DNA of 64,000 nucleotides from Anisus vortex (GCA_949126835.1 OX421507.1:9142121-9206120); one strand, 5' to 3'. Positions 1 to 12,699 are shown, numbered from the stretch's first letter. Numbers and translations: made by a program. The notes: generated by a model from the sequence alone, not told the origin.

Positions 1-340
1 GTTACAGAGGGCGCGTCAAAAGTTGAAACCGAGGCAGGAGGACGTTTGATCTTCACCCGGGTAGAACAACAGAGGCTTATGCATTTAGTTTACACACTAT
101 CAAATCTTACAGATACATTGACTTTTGTATGATCTTGTATGTATTGTGTGATCTTGTATGTTATGTGTGATCTTGTATGTGATGTGTGATCTTGTATGTA
201 CTGCAAAAAACAGCTGTATGATGCTAGTTTTAAAATCTGAATGAAATGTTGATGTATTAATAAAATAAATTTTTACTACCTTGTGCTGAAAGTGTTCTCT
301 GTAATATCATATGGTGTGTCTCTTCATGTGTTTATCATTG
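1..340. other. Non-coding start of window with short tandem repeat
   Basis: No gene is seen. About four imperfect copies of an 18-bp unit built on TGATCTTGTATGT lie at roughly 126-200. The remainder is AT-rich and unrecognised. Confidence 0.6.
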
Positions 341-537
341 GTGCATGGTGGCACAAGAGGCAGTACGTTCGGCTGGCGTCCTGGTGAAGGCTATCATTTG
401 TTCTCGTGTCTGGAGGATGTCCTTGAATTTAAGCAGCTCTGTTGGGTACCTGATTTTAGTTTGGGTAAAGTAAAGGTGGCGTGGTGTTGTGATGGTCACA
501 CCAATATGTGGTGCACAGAAACTTCACTCGCCCAATG
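341..537 (+). mobile_element. Degenerate tRNA-derived SINE
   Basis: This follows the SINE family seen better at 32341 and 15211: a tRNA-like head (GGTGGCACAAGAGGCAGTAC, then TTCGGCTGGCG), then the body motifs GTGTCTGGAGG, GGGTACCTGATTTTAG and GTAAAGTAAAGG, and a late CACAGAAAC. The B-box segment is deleted. The short open frame over it is a chance product of the SINE. Confidence 0.7.
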
Positions 538-1160
538 AAACAATTTGGTAGGATGGGATTACTTAACATGTAACAATGTATTTAGAATAGAATAAAAATC
601 TCTACAATTAGCTTCAGTAAAATAAAGTAGTGATATCTGTTGTTGTTTTGGCACATTCTCACAGGTTGTGTCATTAATTTGAACTAATCAGGTTGATATA
701 TTCACACACAATCCTTGGCAAGTAAATTGTATTAACAATCAAACAGTATTTAGAAGTAAAGGACTAGACTAAGTTATTTCAAAGCATAAAGCTGAAATAA
801 AACAAACAGCTAATACAAAATAAGTAGCTATTGCTTGAAAATTTTAAAAGTAAACATTATATTCCTTTGTGAAACCAATATAAGCATTTTTTAGTTACAT
901 AATTTTAAGTAAGTACTATGCTAAAAATGTGAGTCCTAACAGCCAAAAATATTTTTCTTTGGAATAACTTGATCAGATAGTAGTAACTGTTAAAATATTT
1001 TAAAAAGCAAAATGTTGGGATATTGTGGCTTGACAGTTTCAATATTAATAAATTCCAAGTATTTAGGCGATTGCTAGTTGACAGAGCCTGATACGGTATT
1101 TAAAAACACTTCTATTCATTATTGGATCAACTGGGCTTTATGAATAATAATGAAAAGCAA
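538..1160. other. AT-rich stretch without recognisable gene
   Basis: Short frames only, no domain, no repeat family recognised. Confidence 0.6.
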
Positions 1161-1240
1161 TATATAGATCAGTGATAGGCCTTTTTGCCAGCCAGAGTTA
1201 GCTCCCGTACTCGGTACTCCGCATGTCACTGATCTATATA
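1161..1240. repeat. Inverted repeat with TATATAGATCAGTGA arms
   Basis: TATATAGATCAGTGA at 1161-1175 is exactly inverted at 1226-1240 around a 50-bp GC-richer centre. The same 12-base motif recurs elsewhere in the window (about 8656, 55162, 55820-55910, 56478, 56537), so this looks like a small dispersed hairpin or MITE family rather than a local accident. Confidence 0.6.
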
Positions 1241-1410
1241 TAGTATATTATAGCGTAGTGCTGCAAAGCAATAAAGGCTCAAGCGAGACAGCTAATAGAA
1301 GGATGGCTTTTAACTTAAACATTAAAAAGTAGTAGATAATAATTATTTAAGAAAAATGCTGACGGGCGTTTATTTAAAAATGTCATATTAAAGCCTAAAG
1401 GAAAAATTAA

Positions 1411-1680
1411 CTTTATCTTATGCCTATATATTATAGAAGCGCCTTCTTTAAAAGAAGATTTTTGCGACCTAAGACTACGACGCTCTTAGGTTTTCATTAG
1501 TATTTTAAATGATGTTAAGTTACTGGTTTTCATGGTTTGTTCAGGCAACACATTCCATGCGCGGATGACACTCTGGAAGAAAGAATAGTCCTAGCTACTT
1601 ATACGCATTTGTTCTCGTACAAGGGATAATGAAAATGTTTTTGTCCTTTTGTTTATCTGAGCATTGCAACAGGTTGTTAT
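1411..1680 (-). mobile_element. LINE 3' tail (CR1/L2-like), minus strand
   Basis: Shares with 38866-39104 and 55537-55705 a characteristic block: TTATCTTA tail, GCxCCTTCTxTAAA, then TGATGTTAAGTTACTGGTTT and GGTTTGTTCAGGCAAC. Read in reverse, the related plus-strand copy at 30085 encodes a short reverse-transcriptase C-terminal end (WNGLSEQTRKTSNLTTFK), so these are 5'-truncated retrotransposon tails. Confidence 0.7.
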
Positions 1681-1776
1681 TGTGTTCTATTTTTAAATTT
1701 AGAGTTTAATGCCATATGCATTTTTACTACTTTACTCTTTGCCCTTCTGTCCTCTAGTAATTTTAGGCTTTGTGAT

Positions 1777-1857
1777 TTAACCCTTCCCGTACCGACCTAC
1801 TTCTATCTATGCTGCCATCAGTTCCGCTATATACGCGCCCGGGACTGTAAGGGTTAA
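1777..1857 (+). mobile_element. 81-bp TTAA-flanked MITE, copy 1
   Basis: A 73-bp core is bounded by TTAA on both sides. The ends are inverted (CCCTTCCCGTACCG at the left; CCCTTACAGTCCCGG read from the right). Four other copies in this window have exactly the same 81-bp length. TTAA target duplication with CCCTT termini is the signature of piggyBac-type elements; no transposase is present, so it is non-autonomous. Confidence 0.85.
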
Positions 1858-4048
1858 CTAACGGTGTTACTCTTTATTGTTTTGTTTTTTTTAAATTATT
1901 TCATTTACAGTATTAAATTTTGAAATAACGAAAATACAAAATGGCGAACTCCCCCTCCCCATTTGCAGACGATTGGTCGAAAGCTCGACTGTGTTCAAGA
2001 TGACGTTTTGCTCTATGCGAAAGTTTAAGTTACCGCAACCTGTTGAATCTATCGAACAAAAAATTTAGCCATCAAAAGCCATGCGCTTTTTTTTGTATCC
2101 CAGTCTTTAAAGTGTGTTGCCGGATAAGTTTGTTTTTATAAATAGGCGATTCGTCACGTTTGACGCCCACGAGCTATAGTTTTCTTTCAGCATTATCTTT
2201 TGGAAATTAAATAAAATGTAATTCCCTACATATTTTTTTTTACTCGCAGTACAAACGAACTACAGTAGTAGAATCGGAAATGTTGTTACACAATAAACTT
2301 TTAGGTTCGCCATGCATGCATATGACTAATATTTAAGACTTGTTCATGGATGAATACAAAACGTAGTCTTTTGGAATGCCCTCTCGAATAAGTGGCGCCG
2401 AAATTATGGAACGGCTAGCCTCGGATTCCGAAACAAGCAGTGGCCTCACATGGGGGGGGGGGGGGGGCATATGCCCGGGGGCGATACTTCTTGGGGGCGG
2501 CAAATATAGCCTAAATATAGCACTATAGAAAGCAGTTGCATGTGTTTCTTCTTCTTCTTTAGGTGCCAGGTTTGGAACAGACATTGGCGGTCATGACTCT
2601 CCATTCTTTCCTGTTGTTAGCTATTTGGAGGAAGTTATTATTACTTAATGTTGTTGTTCGTTCAGGCTTTCTACACATGTTAGCCTTTGTTTTCCTCTGT
2701 CTCTCTTACCAGATATTTTCCCACACAAAACCAGTCTTTCTATACCATTTTTCCTATCCTATAGATTTGATTAAATATTTCAAATACAATCTCTAAAGTT
2801 AGGAATTAAGAAAATCAAAACGGATGTGACGTTTTTTGCGGATGTTTATCTTATTTTGTTTAATGTTTCTATTATTATTATATGTTTACCGAGAGACATA
2901 TTGTACCTCTTGGTCAGTAATATTGATAAGGTATGTAAATAAATAACCGACTGCCATGACTCTCAGAGAAATATGCCAATCATCTTTCAACTTTCAGGAA
3001 TACGAACTTTGCTGCAAACTTATTTGATTTTTTAAAATAAACCAAATATATCATGAATCATGAACCACGGCCGTTGTAAAGTTCTGTGGTGTTTTCTCTT
3101 CTCGCAAGGTACGTAGGTCTACACTTGTCTACATTTAATACCTTACTTGTACCTGGCAAAAAGACGGCGCAGTAAAGAATGAGACCCTTAGCGATGTAAT
3201 AAAATGTTCGTCCATCTATTACTAAGAAAACTGTTTAAAATTAAAATGAGTGGAAAAAGAATGAGAGAGATAGAGAGAGGGAGGAGATATATATATATAG
3301 TATATAGGAAGGAAAGTTTTACTTTTTGTCTACAAATAAATCCTATCAAAAAAAATAAAATAAAAATAAGCCAATGTTTCACTCTCCGTTTAATTGCACC
3401 AGATTAAAACAGCTATTGTATTGATATGCCCCTGGATAATAACTCCGATTTAGCATCACGATGAAGCACATAGAGCGTCTAAGTCAACATTAAAGATCAA
3501 TGGAAAGGCAAGCCGTTGTGATAGTATGAAGTATTTGCTATTACCGTCCACACTTTATCCCTCACAATGGCAACTGTTAGGATGAAAATATTACGGCTGA
3601 TTATGATAAAGCTGCACCAGAAATTTGAGAGAGAGAATCTCGTGTATAAAGAAAAACAACAGAAGTAGTAGATACAACCCTTAAGGTTTTCTTCCATTTT
3701 TATTCAAAGATTCCAGCTATAATATGGTCTCAACCCTTTTCTCAAATCCATTATATTCATTAAGTCTACTTTTGAGTCCCATTTGGCGCCAAAACAACAA
3801 CAGCACCTAACAATAAACCAAACAACAACAAAAAAAAAACACACACACACACACACAAAACACAACACCTAAAACCAGAAACAAAATACAGAGCATCTAG
3901 CAACTAGACTATTTTATATTTCAGCTTGTTTCCTGAAGCCAGCAGTGTGTCAGCACAACGAAACCCTTCACGATTATTGCATTTCTCGATTGCCTCCCTA
4001 TCAGTCTTCGAGCAGAGGGAGATTTTCCGTCTCAAGGATAGTACAAAT
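1858..4048. other. Non-coding stretch with homopolymer and dinucleotide tracts
   Basis: No gene is supported. It contains a poly-G run near 2452-2467, a GA-rich/TA stretch near 3260-3302 and a (CA)n run near 3838-3857. Open frames here are short and lack any recognisable domain. Confidence 0.6.
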
Positions 4049-4540
4049 GTGTGGGTAGGTGTGTCGTGTAGGTGTGGATATGTGTCGTGTGGGTGTGGAT
4101 AGGTGTCGTGTGGGTGTGGATAGGTGTGTCCCGTAGGTGTGGATAGGTGTGTCGTGTAGATTTGGATAGGTGTGTCCTGTAGGTTTGGTTAGGTGTGTCC
4201 TGTAGGTTTGGTTAGGTGTGTCGTGTAGATGTGGATAGGTGTAGGTAGGTGTGTCGTGTAGGTGTGGATAGATGTGTCGTGCAGGTGCGGATAGGTGTGT
4301 CGTGTAGGTGTGGATAGGTATGTCGTGTAGGTGTGTCGTGTAGATGTAGATAGGTGTGTCGTGTAGGTGTGGATATGTGTCGTGTGGGTGTGGATATGTG
4401 TCGTGTGGGTGTGAACAGTTGTGTCCCGTAGGTGTGGATAGGTGTGTCGTGTAGATTTGGATAGGTGTGTCGTGTAGGTGTGAATAGGTGTGTCGTGTAG
4501 GTGTGGATATGTGCGTCGTGTAGGTGTGGATAGATGTGTA
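4049..4540. repeat. Minisatellite, ~16-24-bp units (GGTGTGTCGTGTAGGTGTGG)
   Basis: About 490 bp of degenerate tandem units built on GGTGTGTCGTGTAGGTGTGGATA, with variants GTAGATTTGGATA and GTGGGTGTGGATATGTGTC. The minus strand is open in two frames with Thr/His/Pro-rich repeats; this is expected of a minisatellite and is not taken as a gene. Confidence 0.9.
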
Positions 4541-4828
4541 CATTTATCCACCCATCCCACCTCCAACTCTCTACCCTACAATATACTAGTTATATGTGTC
4601 TCTCAATCCATCCTTCTGTTCGTTCAACCATCCAGCAACTAGCCATTCAATTCACCAATGCACCATTTCATCCACCCAGCGAGCCACCTTCCACCTACCA
4701 ATCCAACTTTCAATTCATCCACCAGTCCATTATTCCATCCATATATCCTAATATAATCTATTTGTCCGTCTTTCTGTTTATCTCCTTGTGTCTCTTGGTC
4801 TACATCTATCTTATTCATTTATCTAAGC

Positions 4829-5731
4829 CTGGAGTCGGCAGCCTTTTTATAACAGTGTGGCAAAGTAGGATTTATAATTCATTCAGCGTGCCAACTGTCC
4901 CGAGTTAAACGTGAGGCGCGTTAGTCTTGGAGCATGGAGTAAACGTTCACACCTATTTCTTTTTTAAGTAGCCGTCTCACAGCAAAATAATCGACGGGAT
5001 TGTGTAGCTATATATCGTTTATTGACAAGTTACAAGTTGCATAGAGTTTATAAAATACATTCAACCGAGATCAGGGTTTGGTAGGCTAACTGAATACAGA
5101 TGTTCACATATATCAAGTGGAAATTCAATAACTCCTGAGTCAAACACACTGTCTCCTAGATATGACTGTCTTGTTCAAGAGCTTGGACCCGACTAATTGA
5201 CAAAACCTCGTTTGTCCAAAAAGAAACCATCTCTATCGCTCCCTTTTCTTCCCCTCTGCTTCATCTCTCGTCCCACCCAGGTAATTACACCTGCTACAAA
5301 AGTGACCTGCTCTTGTGACCACTATAGCAGAACAAGGGGCGTGTCTAAACGCACGTTCCTGACCAAAAGGGGATTATACCCGCTAATTGACCAAGACAAC
5401 TGGGACGGTTATTTATGACTTTCAATCCCAGTCCCGTGGTTTGAACGTGCCTTATCCCAAAACAACATTTCTTGCCACGTTCTAATTAATAGGGGTGGGG
5501 GATTTTTGGAGGAGGGAAGGGTTTTTGTTTAAATAACTTTAAGTCCATAAATGGATCCTTAACACCAACAGCCTTGAAGTCCTATTCTTTTCTTGTAGAC
5601 AATGCCCCCACATAGGGGGGGGGGGGCGGTCAGAGGGGGCGGTCAGAGGGGGCGGTCAGAGGGGGGCATTTGCTCGGGAAGACACTTCTACGTGCCAAGT
5701 TGGCACGCGTGCCGTAGGTTGTCGACCCCTG
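4829..5731. mobile_element. hAT-like non-autonomous element
   Basis: The left end reads CTGGAGTCGGCAGCC and the right end reads GGTTGTCGACCCCTG, imperfect terminal inverted repeats of the CAGGGGTCGGCAACC type. The interior has no intact transposase. A 14-15-bp G-rich unit (GGGGGCGGTCAGAG) is repeated about three times near 5622-5668. A clear 8-bp target duplication is not visible, so the left boundary is less certain. Confidence 0.55.
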
Positions 5732-6142
5732 AAATAATCTACCTGTCGCTTTTGTCCTTTTCTTTTTATATTTGTATTAGTATTAGACTTTAAAAAAATA
5801 ATATTTTAGTTCATTCCTTATTTGTTTTTATAATGTCTTGTTTTTTTTTAATGTATAATATAAGCTAGGCTACCCATTATATTTAAATATATAGTAATAC
5901 GTAGAAATGTTTAATATTGTGGTCTTTGCAGCCATCTTGACGAATACGCTACCTGTATCATAAGAGAACGAGCAGTCCTGCCGAAATATAAACAATACGA
6001 CACGGCGTTATACGAAAGATATTTTCCGGAAAAATACGACTTGTACCGAGCGCTCTACTTGTATTGTGGAGAATACTTTCCACGAAGTAAGATGTGCTCG
6101 GTGTTTGTAATTTAGCAAATAATTAAAATGTATACTCTTTCA
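5732..6142. other. AT-rich stretch, nothing recognised
   Basis: No gene or repeat family recognised between the two flanking hAT-type elements. Confidence 0.5.
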
Positions 6143-7224
6143 CATAGGTTCTCAACCTTTTTTGGCTCTACCGCCCCCTTTTACTATTTTTTTCCGCTCA
6201 CCGCCCCCCCCAACGTTCTTTTAGCGTTCCTCCCCCTTTCCGCCCATCTGGACTATAGTTTCCGCAATTTTTCTAGGCGGTCTAGACTTTTTGTGTGATT
6301 AATTATATTTTAAAAAACTGAAAAGGAAACATATTTTAAGAATTAATAGATAAAAAAATCGCCTAAACAAAAGGTTTCAATAAATCAATATTAATGTGAA
6401 TCGTTTGCCTGGTGTGTTGCTAGTAATTTGTCTATTTTTGTTTCAATTTTGGTAACAAAGGACTTAGGTCTAATAATCAGTAATATTTGTTATATTACAA
6501 AACAGAACTTGTTCGTCATCACTATTGAATCAAATGGGGACAAATGTTTTTTTATTAAAGGGAGATAAATAGCCCGTTTTATTTGAGCTAATATTTATGT
6601 TATTTTTTCTTTTATTAAAATTAAATAACTTACAATTTATAACTTTAAAATGATCAAACAGTAAAAAATATTTGAAAATTATATAAATATTATATAAATA
6701 TTATATGACTAAAAACTTATATGTATATTTTCAAGCATTACAAAAACTACCTAGTTGGTATAATTACTACTTGTCTTTACCGCTAAACAATATTCATTTG
6801 TCTCTCTGAACATTTCACTGTAGAAAACAAAAAAACATTAAGAATGTCTCGGTTAAACCGAGATTTAAATATCTATAATATTAGCAGATGTTAGGGCGAC
6901 CGTGATCGGTCAGCACTGAGTCAGCAGGGTTGACAGTCCGGCCGCACACTATATTTGCCAAATACTGACTCCTACTTCATCGAAAAGAAAGTGCGATTCA
7001 TTTTTCTTATATGCATACTGTTGGGGGATATCAGATATTTAGCAGCACTTGCGTTTACATCACATTTCATTCAAAAACTAATCGATTCAAATAGCTGAAG
7101 GGTTAAAATAATATCAGTATCAGGTACGTTTGTAGCGCCCACTAGCCCGTCACCGCCCCTCAATCGCCCCCGGGAATGTCAGCGCCCCCATAAAGCGTCT
7201 CATCGCCCCCGTTGAGAACCTATG
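6143..7224. mobile_element. hAT non-autonomous element A (1.08 kb)
   Basis: Termini CATAGGTTCTCAACC and GGTTGAGAACCTATG-type ends are inverted, followed internally by GGCTC..CCGCCCCC on the left and CGCCCCCGTTGAGAACC on the right. Flanks CTCTTTCA and CTCTATCA match at 7 of 8 positions, an aged 8-bp target duplication as made by hAT transposases. Its interior is nearly identical to the element at 8760-9835. Confidence 0.88.
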
Positions 7225-7702
7225 CTCTATCAGTATTACTAAGTGAGTTTAAATCTAAGCTTAGATGTACCAGTATTTCCGTGTGGTCATCTATGCAATA
7301 CATTGCTCTCATAGTAATATGAATTAAGTCTTAAAGATACTAATTCTATCCAGTTGTGGTAGGCCTACATGTATGCTAGAAGTACCCAGAATATTATCAT
7401 ATTGGTGTGGAAATTCCAGAATTTAGTTTTATTTCAATGTCGTTCATTCTAGTAAGAATTTAAAAAAGAATTTATAGGCCTACCTGCCAATTTTAATGAA
7501 CACCACAACGAGTTCATCATGTCAGGTCTTCAGTTCTTATATGTTACAATCACGCCTCCTGTACTGTAAATTATTGCTCACTTCCCTCATCCTTTTGTGT
7601 CAAGCTGGACAATCCTGCACACCCTGCTTGCGCAACCAGCAAGCCCCATTGTACATCTTGCACACATCAATACAAAGCTGGCTCACCACATTGCCCAACG
7701 TC
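7225..7702. other. No gene recognised
   Basis: Unassigned DNA between a hAT element and a minisatellite. Confidence 0.5.
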
Positions 7703-7862
7703 CACACCCCCATTGCACATCTTGCACATCCCCATTGCACATCATGCACACCCCCATTGCACATCTTGCACACCCCATTGCACATCTTGCACACCCCCAT
7801 TGCACATCTTGCACACCCCATTGCACATCTTGCACATCCCATTGCACATCTTGCACACCACC
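7703..7862. repeat. Minisatellite, 19-22-bp unit (CCCCATTGCACATCTTGCAC)
   Basis: About eight tandem units with small length changes (CC versus CCCCC) between copies. Open frames on both strands are repeat products and are not called as genes. Confidence 0.9.
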
Positions 7863-8230
7863 CCATTTCACAACATGTACTGTCCATCACTACACCAATG
7901 AATTCGTGATACCGGTGTAGCGCAAGCATAATGTATGATGTACGTCCTGACCGTATTGCCCACAGACGATGGACGGGTAGCCCATAGCGACAGCGTGATG
8001 ATGAGGAAGTGCGAACACGAGAACAGGTCCCAACTACAGGCATGCGCCCCAAGAGTGTCCCAGCTACGGAACTTACAGCAGATCCAGTTTGCGCTGGATC
8101 ACGGCGAGACCGAGGAAGTCAAACTACTTTCATGTAGGTCAGTGAGGAGGACAATACTGCTATTGACAGGACACCCCTTTCCGAATAACCGTCCCCACCC
8201 CTTAAGTTAAAGACCAAGGCAAGACTTTGA
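7863..8230. other. No gene recognised
   Basis: A 91-codon frame at 7935-8210 has no recognisable domain or splice context. It is not supported as a gene. Confidence 0.5.
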
Positions 8231-8444
8231 ATCCTCACAACCTTTTGATAAATGTGTGTCAAAGTAAGATATCAAATTTATTCACCGTTCCTTGAGCATA
8301 AAGTGTATCCTGCTATAGTACGCAATTTCTGGTAGCAAAGACTTGAATTGCCTTTGGGGGGGGGGGGGGGGGGGGTTTCGCGTGCCTTTGAAAATCACTC
8401 TGTGTGCCTAGTCTGGCATGCGTGCCGTAGGTTGTCGACCTCTG
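8231..8444. mobile_element. hAT-like fragment ending GGTTGTCGACCTCTG
   Basis: The right end (GGCATGCGTGCCGTAGGTTGTCGACC...) matches the right end of the element at 4829-5731. The left end is poorly preserved. A 21-base poly-G tract sits at about 8356-8377. Confidence 0.5.
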
Positions 8445-8759
8445 ATTTAAAATATATATACATTTTGAGCTTGAAAGTTATCCAGCATGGGTTATCAGGG
8501 AAATGACGCCTCACATCCGGGTATGTTAGTAATATAAAGTATCCCCGTCTGATCAATTTGATATAAAGGGCATGTGTTCAAAAGTGTCGGGGGCCATTTG
8601 ATACGGGAATAAATCCTTAACCTCCACCAGGATTTGAACACGGGATGTTCGGTAACTTCATAGATCAGTGGAGACATATTCTTTTTATATATATTTTATT
8701 ATTTATTGGAAAAAAGTCATTACTATATGACAAAGACCACCATTTTTGTTTGTTTAGGC

Positions 8760-9835
8760 CATAGGTTCTCAACCTTTTTTGGCTCACCGCCCCCTTTTAC
8801 TATTTTTTTCCGCTCACCGCCCCCCCCCCAACTTTCTTTTAGCGCCCCTCCCCCTTTCCGCCCATCTGGACTATAGTTTCCGCAATTTTTCTAGGCGGTC
8901 TAGACTTTTTGTGTGATTAATTATATTAAAAAAAACTGAAAAGGAAACATATTTTAAGAATTAATAGATAAAAAAATCGCCTAAACAAAAGGTTTCAATA
9001 AATCAATATTAATGTGAATCGTTTGCCTGGCGTGTTGCTAGTAATTTGTCTATTTTTGTTTCAATTTTGGTAACAAAGGACTTAGGTCTAATAATCAGTA
9101 ATATTTGTTATATTACAAAACAGAACTTGTTCGTCATCACTATTGAATCAAATGGGGACAAATGTTTTTTTATTAAAGGGAGATAAATAGCCCGTTTTAT
9201 TTGAGCTAATATTTATGTTATTTTTTCTTTTATTAAAATTAAATAACTTACAATTTATAACTTTAAAATGATCAAACTGTAAAAAATATTGAAAATTATA
9301 TAAATATTATATAAATATTATATGACTAAAAACGTATATGTATATTTTCAAGCATTACAAAAACTACCTAGTTGGTATGATTACTACTTGTCTTTACCGC
9401 TAAATAATATTCATTTGTCTCTCTGAACTTTTCACTGTAGAAAACAACAAAAACCATTAAGAATGTCTCGGTTAAACCGAGATTAGAATATCAATAATAT
9501 TAGCAGATGTTAGGGCGACCGTGATAGGTCAGCAGGGTTGACAGTCCGGCCGCACACTATATTTGCCAAATACTGACCCCTACCTCATCGAAAAGAAACT
9601 GCGATTCATTTTTCTTATATGCATAATGTTAAGGGATATCAGATATTTAGCAGCACTTGCGTTTACATCACATTTCATTCAAAAACTAATCGATTCAAAT
9701 AGCTGAAGTGTTAAAATAATATCAGGTACGCTTGTACCGCCCACTAGCCTTTCACCGCCCCTCAATCGTCAGCGCCCCCATAAAGCGTCTCACCGCCCCC
9801 CCGGGGGGCGATATCGCCCCCGTTGAGAACCTATG
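8760..9835. mobile_element. hAT non-autonomous element B with perfect target duplication
   Basis: Same family as 6143-7224, with CATAGGTTCTCAACC ends inverted. Both flanks carry GTTTAGGC (8752-8759 and 9836-9843), a perfect 8-bp target site duplication. This proves the boundaries and shows more recent insertion than copy A. No transposase frame survives. Confidence 0.92.
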
Positions 9836-9843
9836 GTTTAGGC

Positions 9844-10554
9844 CTATAATGAGCAATACATTTTTTTTTATTCCCCTGAGTTTTGTTGTATAAAATGATT
9901 GTTAAAAATTAAAATCACCGCAACACAACAATATTAGCAACATTCAATTTAACTTTCTCTTCAAACACGCAGAAAACTCTAAAGGGCAAAATGAGAACTT
10001 TTTTTTTTTACCTCTATAGCCTAATTGCCACAACTTGTGGGCAATCAGTGATCTCTACATTTATACATCACTGGGTTTCAGATTTAAAACAAAATACTTG
10101 GTTGGTCTATTATGAAAACAACCGCACTGAGATATAAACTGGCTGCCAACTTCAAAATTTCAACCACCATTTCAATTTTATGTTTCTGACAATCCCTGGA
10201 CGCCAACGATGCTATTTTTTTTTTTCGTTTCAAAAATATGTTAATTTTAAAAAAAGTCACATTCTCAAAGGTTGTGTGGCAAGTGTGGTATACATTACAT
10301 ATCATTAAAACAACAACAAATTAAAAAAAATAAATACTAAAATTAATCTTGGTGATTTAAAACTGAATCGTTATAAAAATTTTCTATTTTATTTGTGTGT
10401 TTAGTATCCAGGCTGAATACATACAGTGTCTGAACGGCATCTACACACGCTGTCAGGAAAGTTTCACGGAATACTTTTTGTTTCTACAAAGCAGACTAGG
10501 ATCGTAAGTTTGTGGCCCCCCCCCCCTTTTCCAAATCCCCCACATACACTATTG
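9844..10554. other. AT-rich stretch without recognisable gene
   Basis: Only short frames; a poly-C run lies near 10517-10526. Confidence 0.5.
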
Positions 10555-12401
10555 CAGGGGTCGGCAACCTAAGGCACGCTTGCCAAGCAGAGCGATTTTC
10601 AATGGCACGCGAAAGACTTCCAAGAGGGGTTGTTTATTGATTTTAAAAATTTTCTGAATGAAATAGCGACACATTTCGGTGAGTTTAACACATTTACAAG
10701 CACCACTGAAAAGGATTTACATTAAAACTGGACATATCTTGCCGTGAAATCTATTTCAAAACATTTAACTGATAATAAGACATATATTAAGATGGAAAGT
10801 TGGGCTTTTTCAGAAGTACATCGAAGCACTTAAAGCGGGGTTTTCTAATCAAAGGCGAGACTTTCAAATTGATGGACTCACATCAAGCCTAACTGGTTTG
10901 ATATTGTTACAACCTTCTTAGATGTAGTTCTTTTTTTTAAGTGGAGGAATATTGGCGATTTTAAAATGAAGCAAGTGGAACTTTAAACATTAAAAAAATG
11001 GTCATCCAAATTTGCCCATTTGCGGAAAAAATCTGGAAGGAAGCTGCTTATGAAAGTCGTCTGCTTTTCTCAACTGCTAGGCTTTCGCTCTTTTACTTTC
11101 AGCTTTTGGTTCAACTTACTCTTGTGAACATATTTTATCACACATGAAAGCTGTTTTAAGCATACAAGGAGATCACTTACAATTGACCACTCATTAATTC
11201 ATACAGGCTAATTAAATTTAAAAGAGTTTTTTTTTACCTAATCTTCTTTAATTAAACATGATTATAAGTAATTCTAAAAGAAAACTATTTGTATTATTAA
11301 TTTTATAAATATAAGAGACGTATTTAATAGCACTGCATTATGTAATTTTTGTAATTATTAATGTTTAAAATATAAACTCCTTAAATGCACAAAAAATTAA
11401 TACAGGAAATGTTTTTTACAACTGTTTAACGTAAATTATTTTAATAATTAATATTGTAATGAATACCATAATGCTGAATTACATAATAAGATAATAATTA
11501 GTCAGTAATATTTTTTATAATACAAAGCATAACTTTTTTTTTGCATCACTATCGAATTAAATTTGGAAAAGTGTTTTAATTAAAGGGAGATAAGTTTTAT
11601 TTTAGGTAATATTTCTAATGTTTCTTTTTTTTTCTTTTTTTTTAGAATAATTGGCTTACAATTTATAACTTTAAAATGATCAAACTATAAAAAGTGTTTA
11701 AAAATGATATAAATATTATATGACTAAAGAATTTATATGTATATTTTAAAACATTACAATAACTACTTAGTTTGTATTATTACTTCGTATCTAAACTGCT
11801 TACTATACGATTGATTTTAAACATATGTGTTTTAATAACCTTAAAGTAGATCACTTCTCGGCAGTTTGGCTAAGGTTTATCACTCTGGTTTCCCCACTGA
11901 ATGTGTAGAAATTCTTCGCCTTGTGCGATTAATATTTGCACACACCTTCTCCGCCTTGTGCGATTTTTTCACACAGGAGTAGGAAGCACCCACCCCCCCC
12001 AAGCTATGGCTCCCTAAAACTATACGATGCCTTGTAGGCCCAAAGGTGGGGCAAGGAGGTCAAACTCCGACGCGCCTCCTACCAGAAATAAACAAAAAAG
12101 TAGATCTCAGTTAACCTGAGATAAAATTATAAATATTAACAGGTGTTAGATCCTCATCTTGACTAATCAATGATAATGTTAAGACAATAATTACCATATA
12201 ATTTTTAATGAAATAATGTGAATGTTTAGTAATAAAATAGTATACTTAATATAAATGCCAATAAAGAGGAATGTAATCACAAATACGTTAATTATGTATT
12301 AAATATAAAACTAGTTAACGATTCATCTTAGACTGTTGGCACGCTGAATGATTTAGAAATCATAATTTGGCACACTGTTAGCAAAAGGTTGCCGACCCCT
12401 G
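10555..12401 (+). mobile_element. hAT transposon with perfect 8-bp target duplication
   Basis: Terminal inverted repeats CAGGGGTCGGCAACCT at the left and AGGTTGCCGACCCCTG at the right. CACTATTG is present on both flanks (10547-10554 and 12402-12409), a perfect 8-bp target duplication. The 1.85-kb interior holds a decayed transposase frame (see next entry). Parts of the interior (TTATAACTTTAAAATGATCAAAC; ATATAAATATTATATGACTAAA) are shared with the elements at 6143, 8760 and 56618, so those shorter elements are relatives. Confidence 0.93.
10800..11200 (+). pseudogene. Decayed hAT transposase remnant
   Basis: Frame fragments inside the CAGGGGTCGGCAACC element encode FSNQRRDF near 10840 and, near 11100-11190, SAFGSTYSCEHILSHMKAVL, the conserved C-terminal dimerisation motif of hAT transposases. 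Frameshifts and stops separate the pieces, so it is non-functional. The same motif, more damaged (SAFGSTYTREQV), is seen near 56930 in the element at 56618-57910. Confidence 0.8.
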
Positions 12402-12699
12402 CACTATTGTATGAAATGACCATTGAAATTTTATACTAGGTTTACGTCTACAATCTACAGATTAAAATATATATTTTTTTAATGTCGTAGTTTGTCAAGC
12501 TTAAAAGGTAATATTAGCGTCTATGTTGACTAGCATTTTTTTTTGTTAGCGTGTAAAAGTTGCGATCGGCACCCAAGAAATAAGGAATTCATTTTTACAT
12601 TCCATCAGTGTAGTGAAATAGTTAAACAACAAAAGCTCTAGGGGGACGGGGAAACAACACCACAGGGCCGTGAAATAATTATCTCCTTGCATACGAATG

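Noticed and set aside
4001..4566. Minus-strand open frames of 180 and 125 codons rich in Thr, His and Pro
   Set aside because: They are translations of a degenerate minisatellite; two overlapping frames are open at once and no signal, domain or splice context is present.
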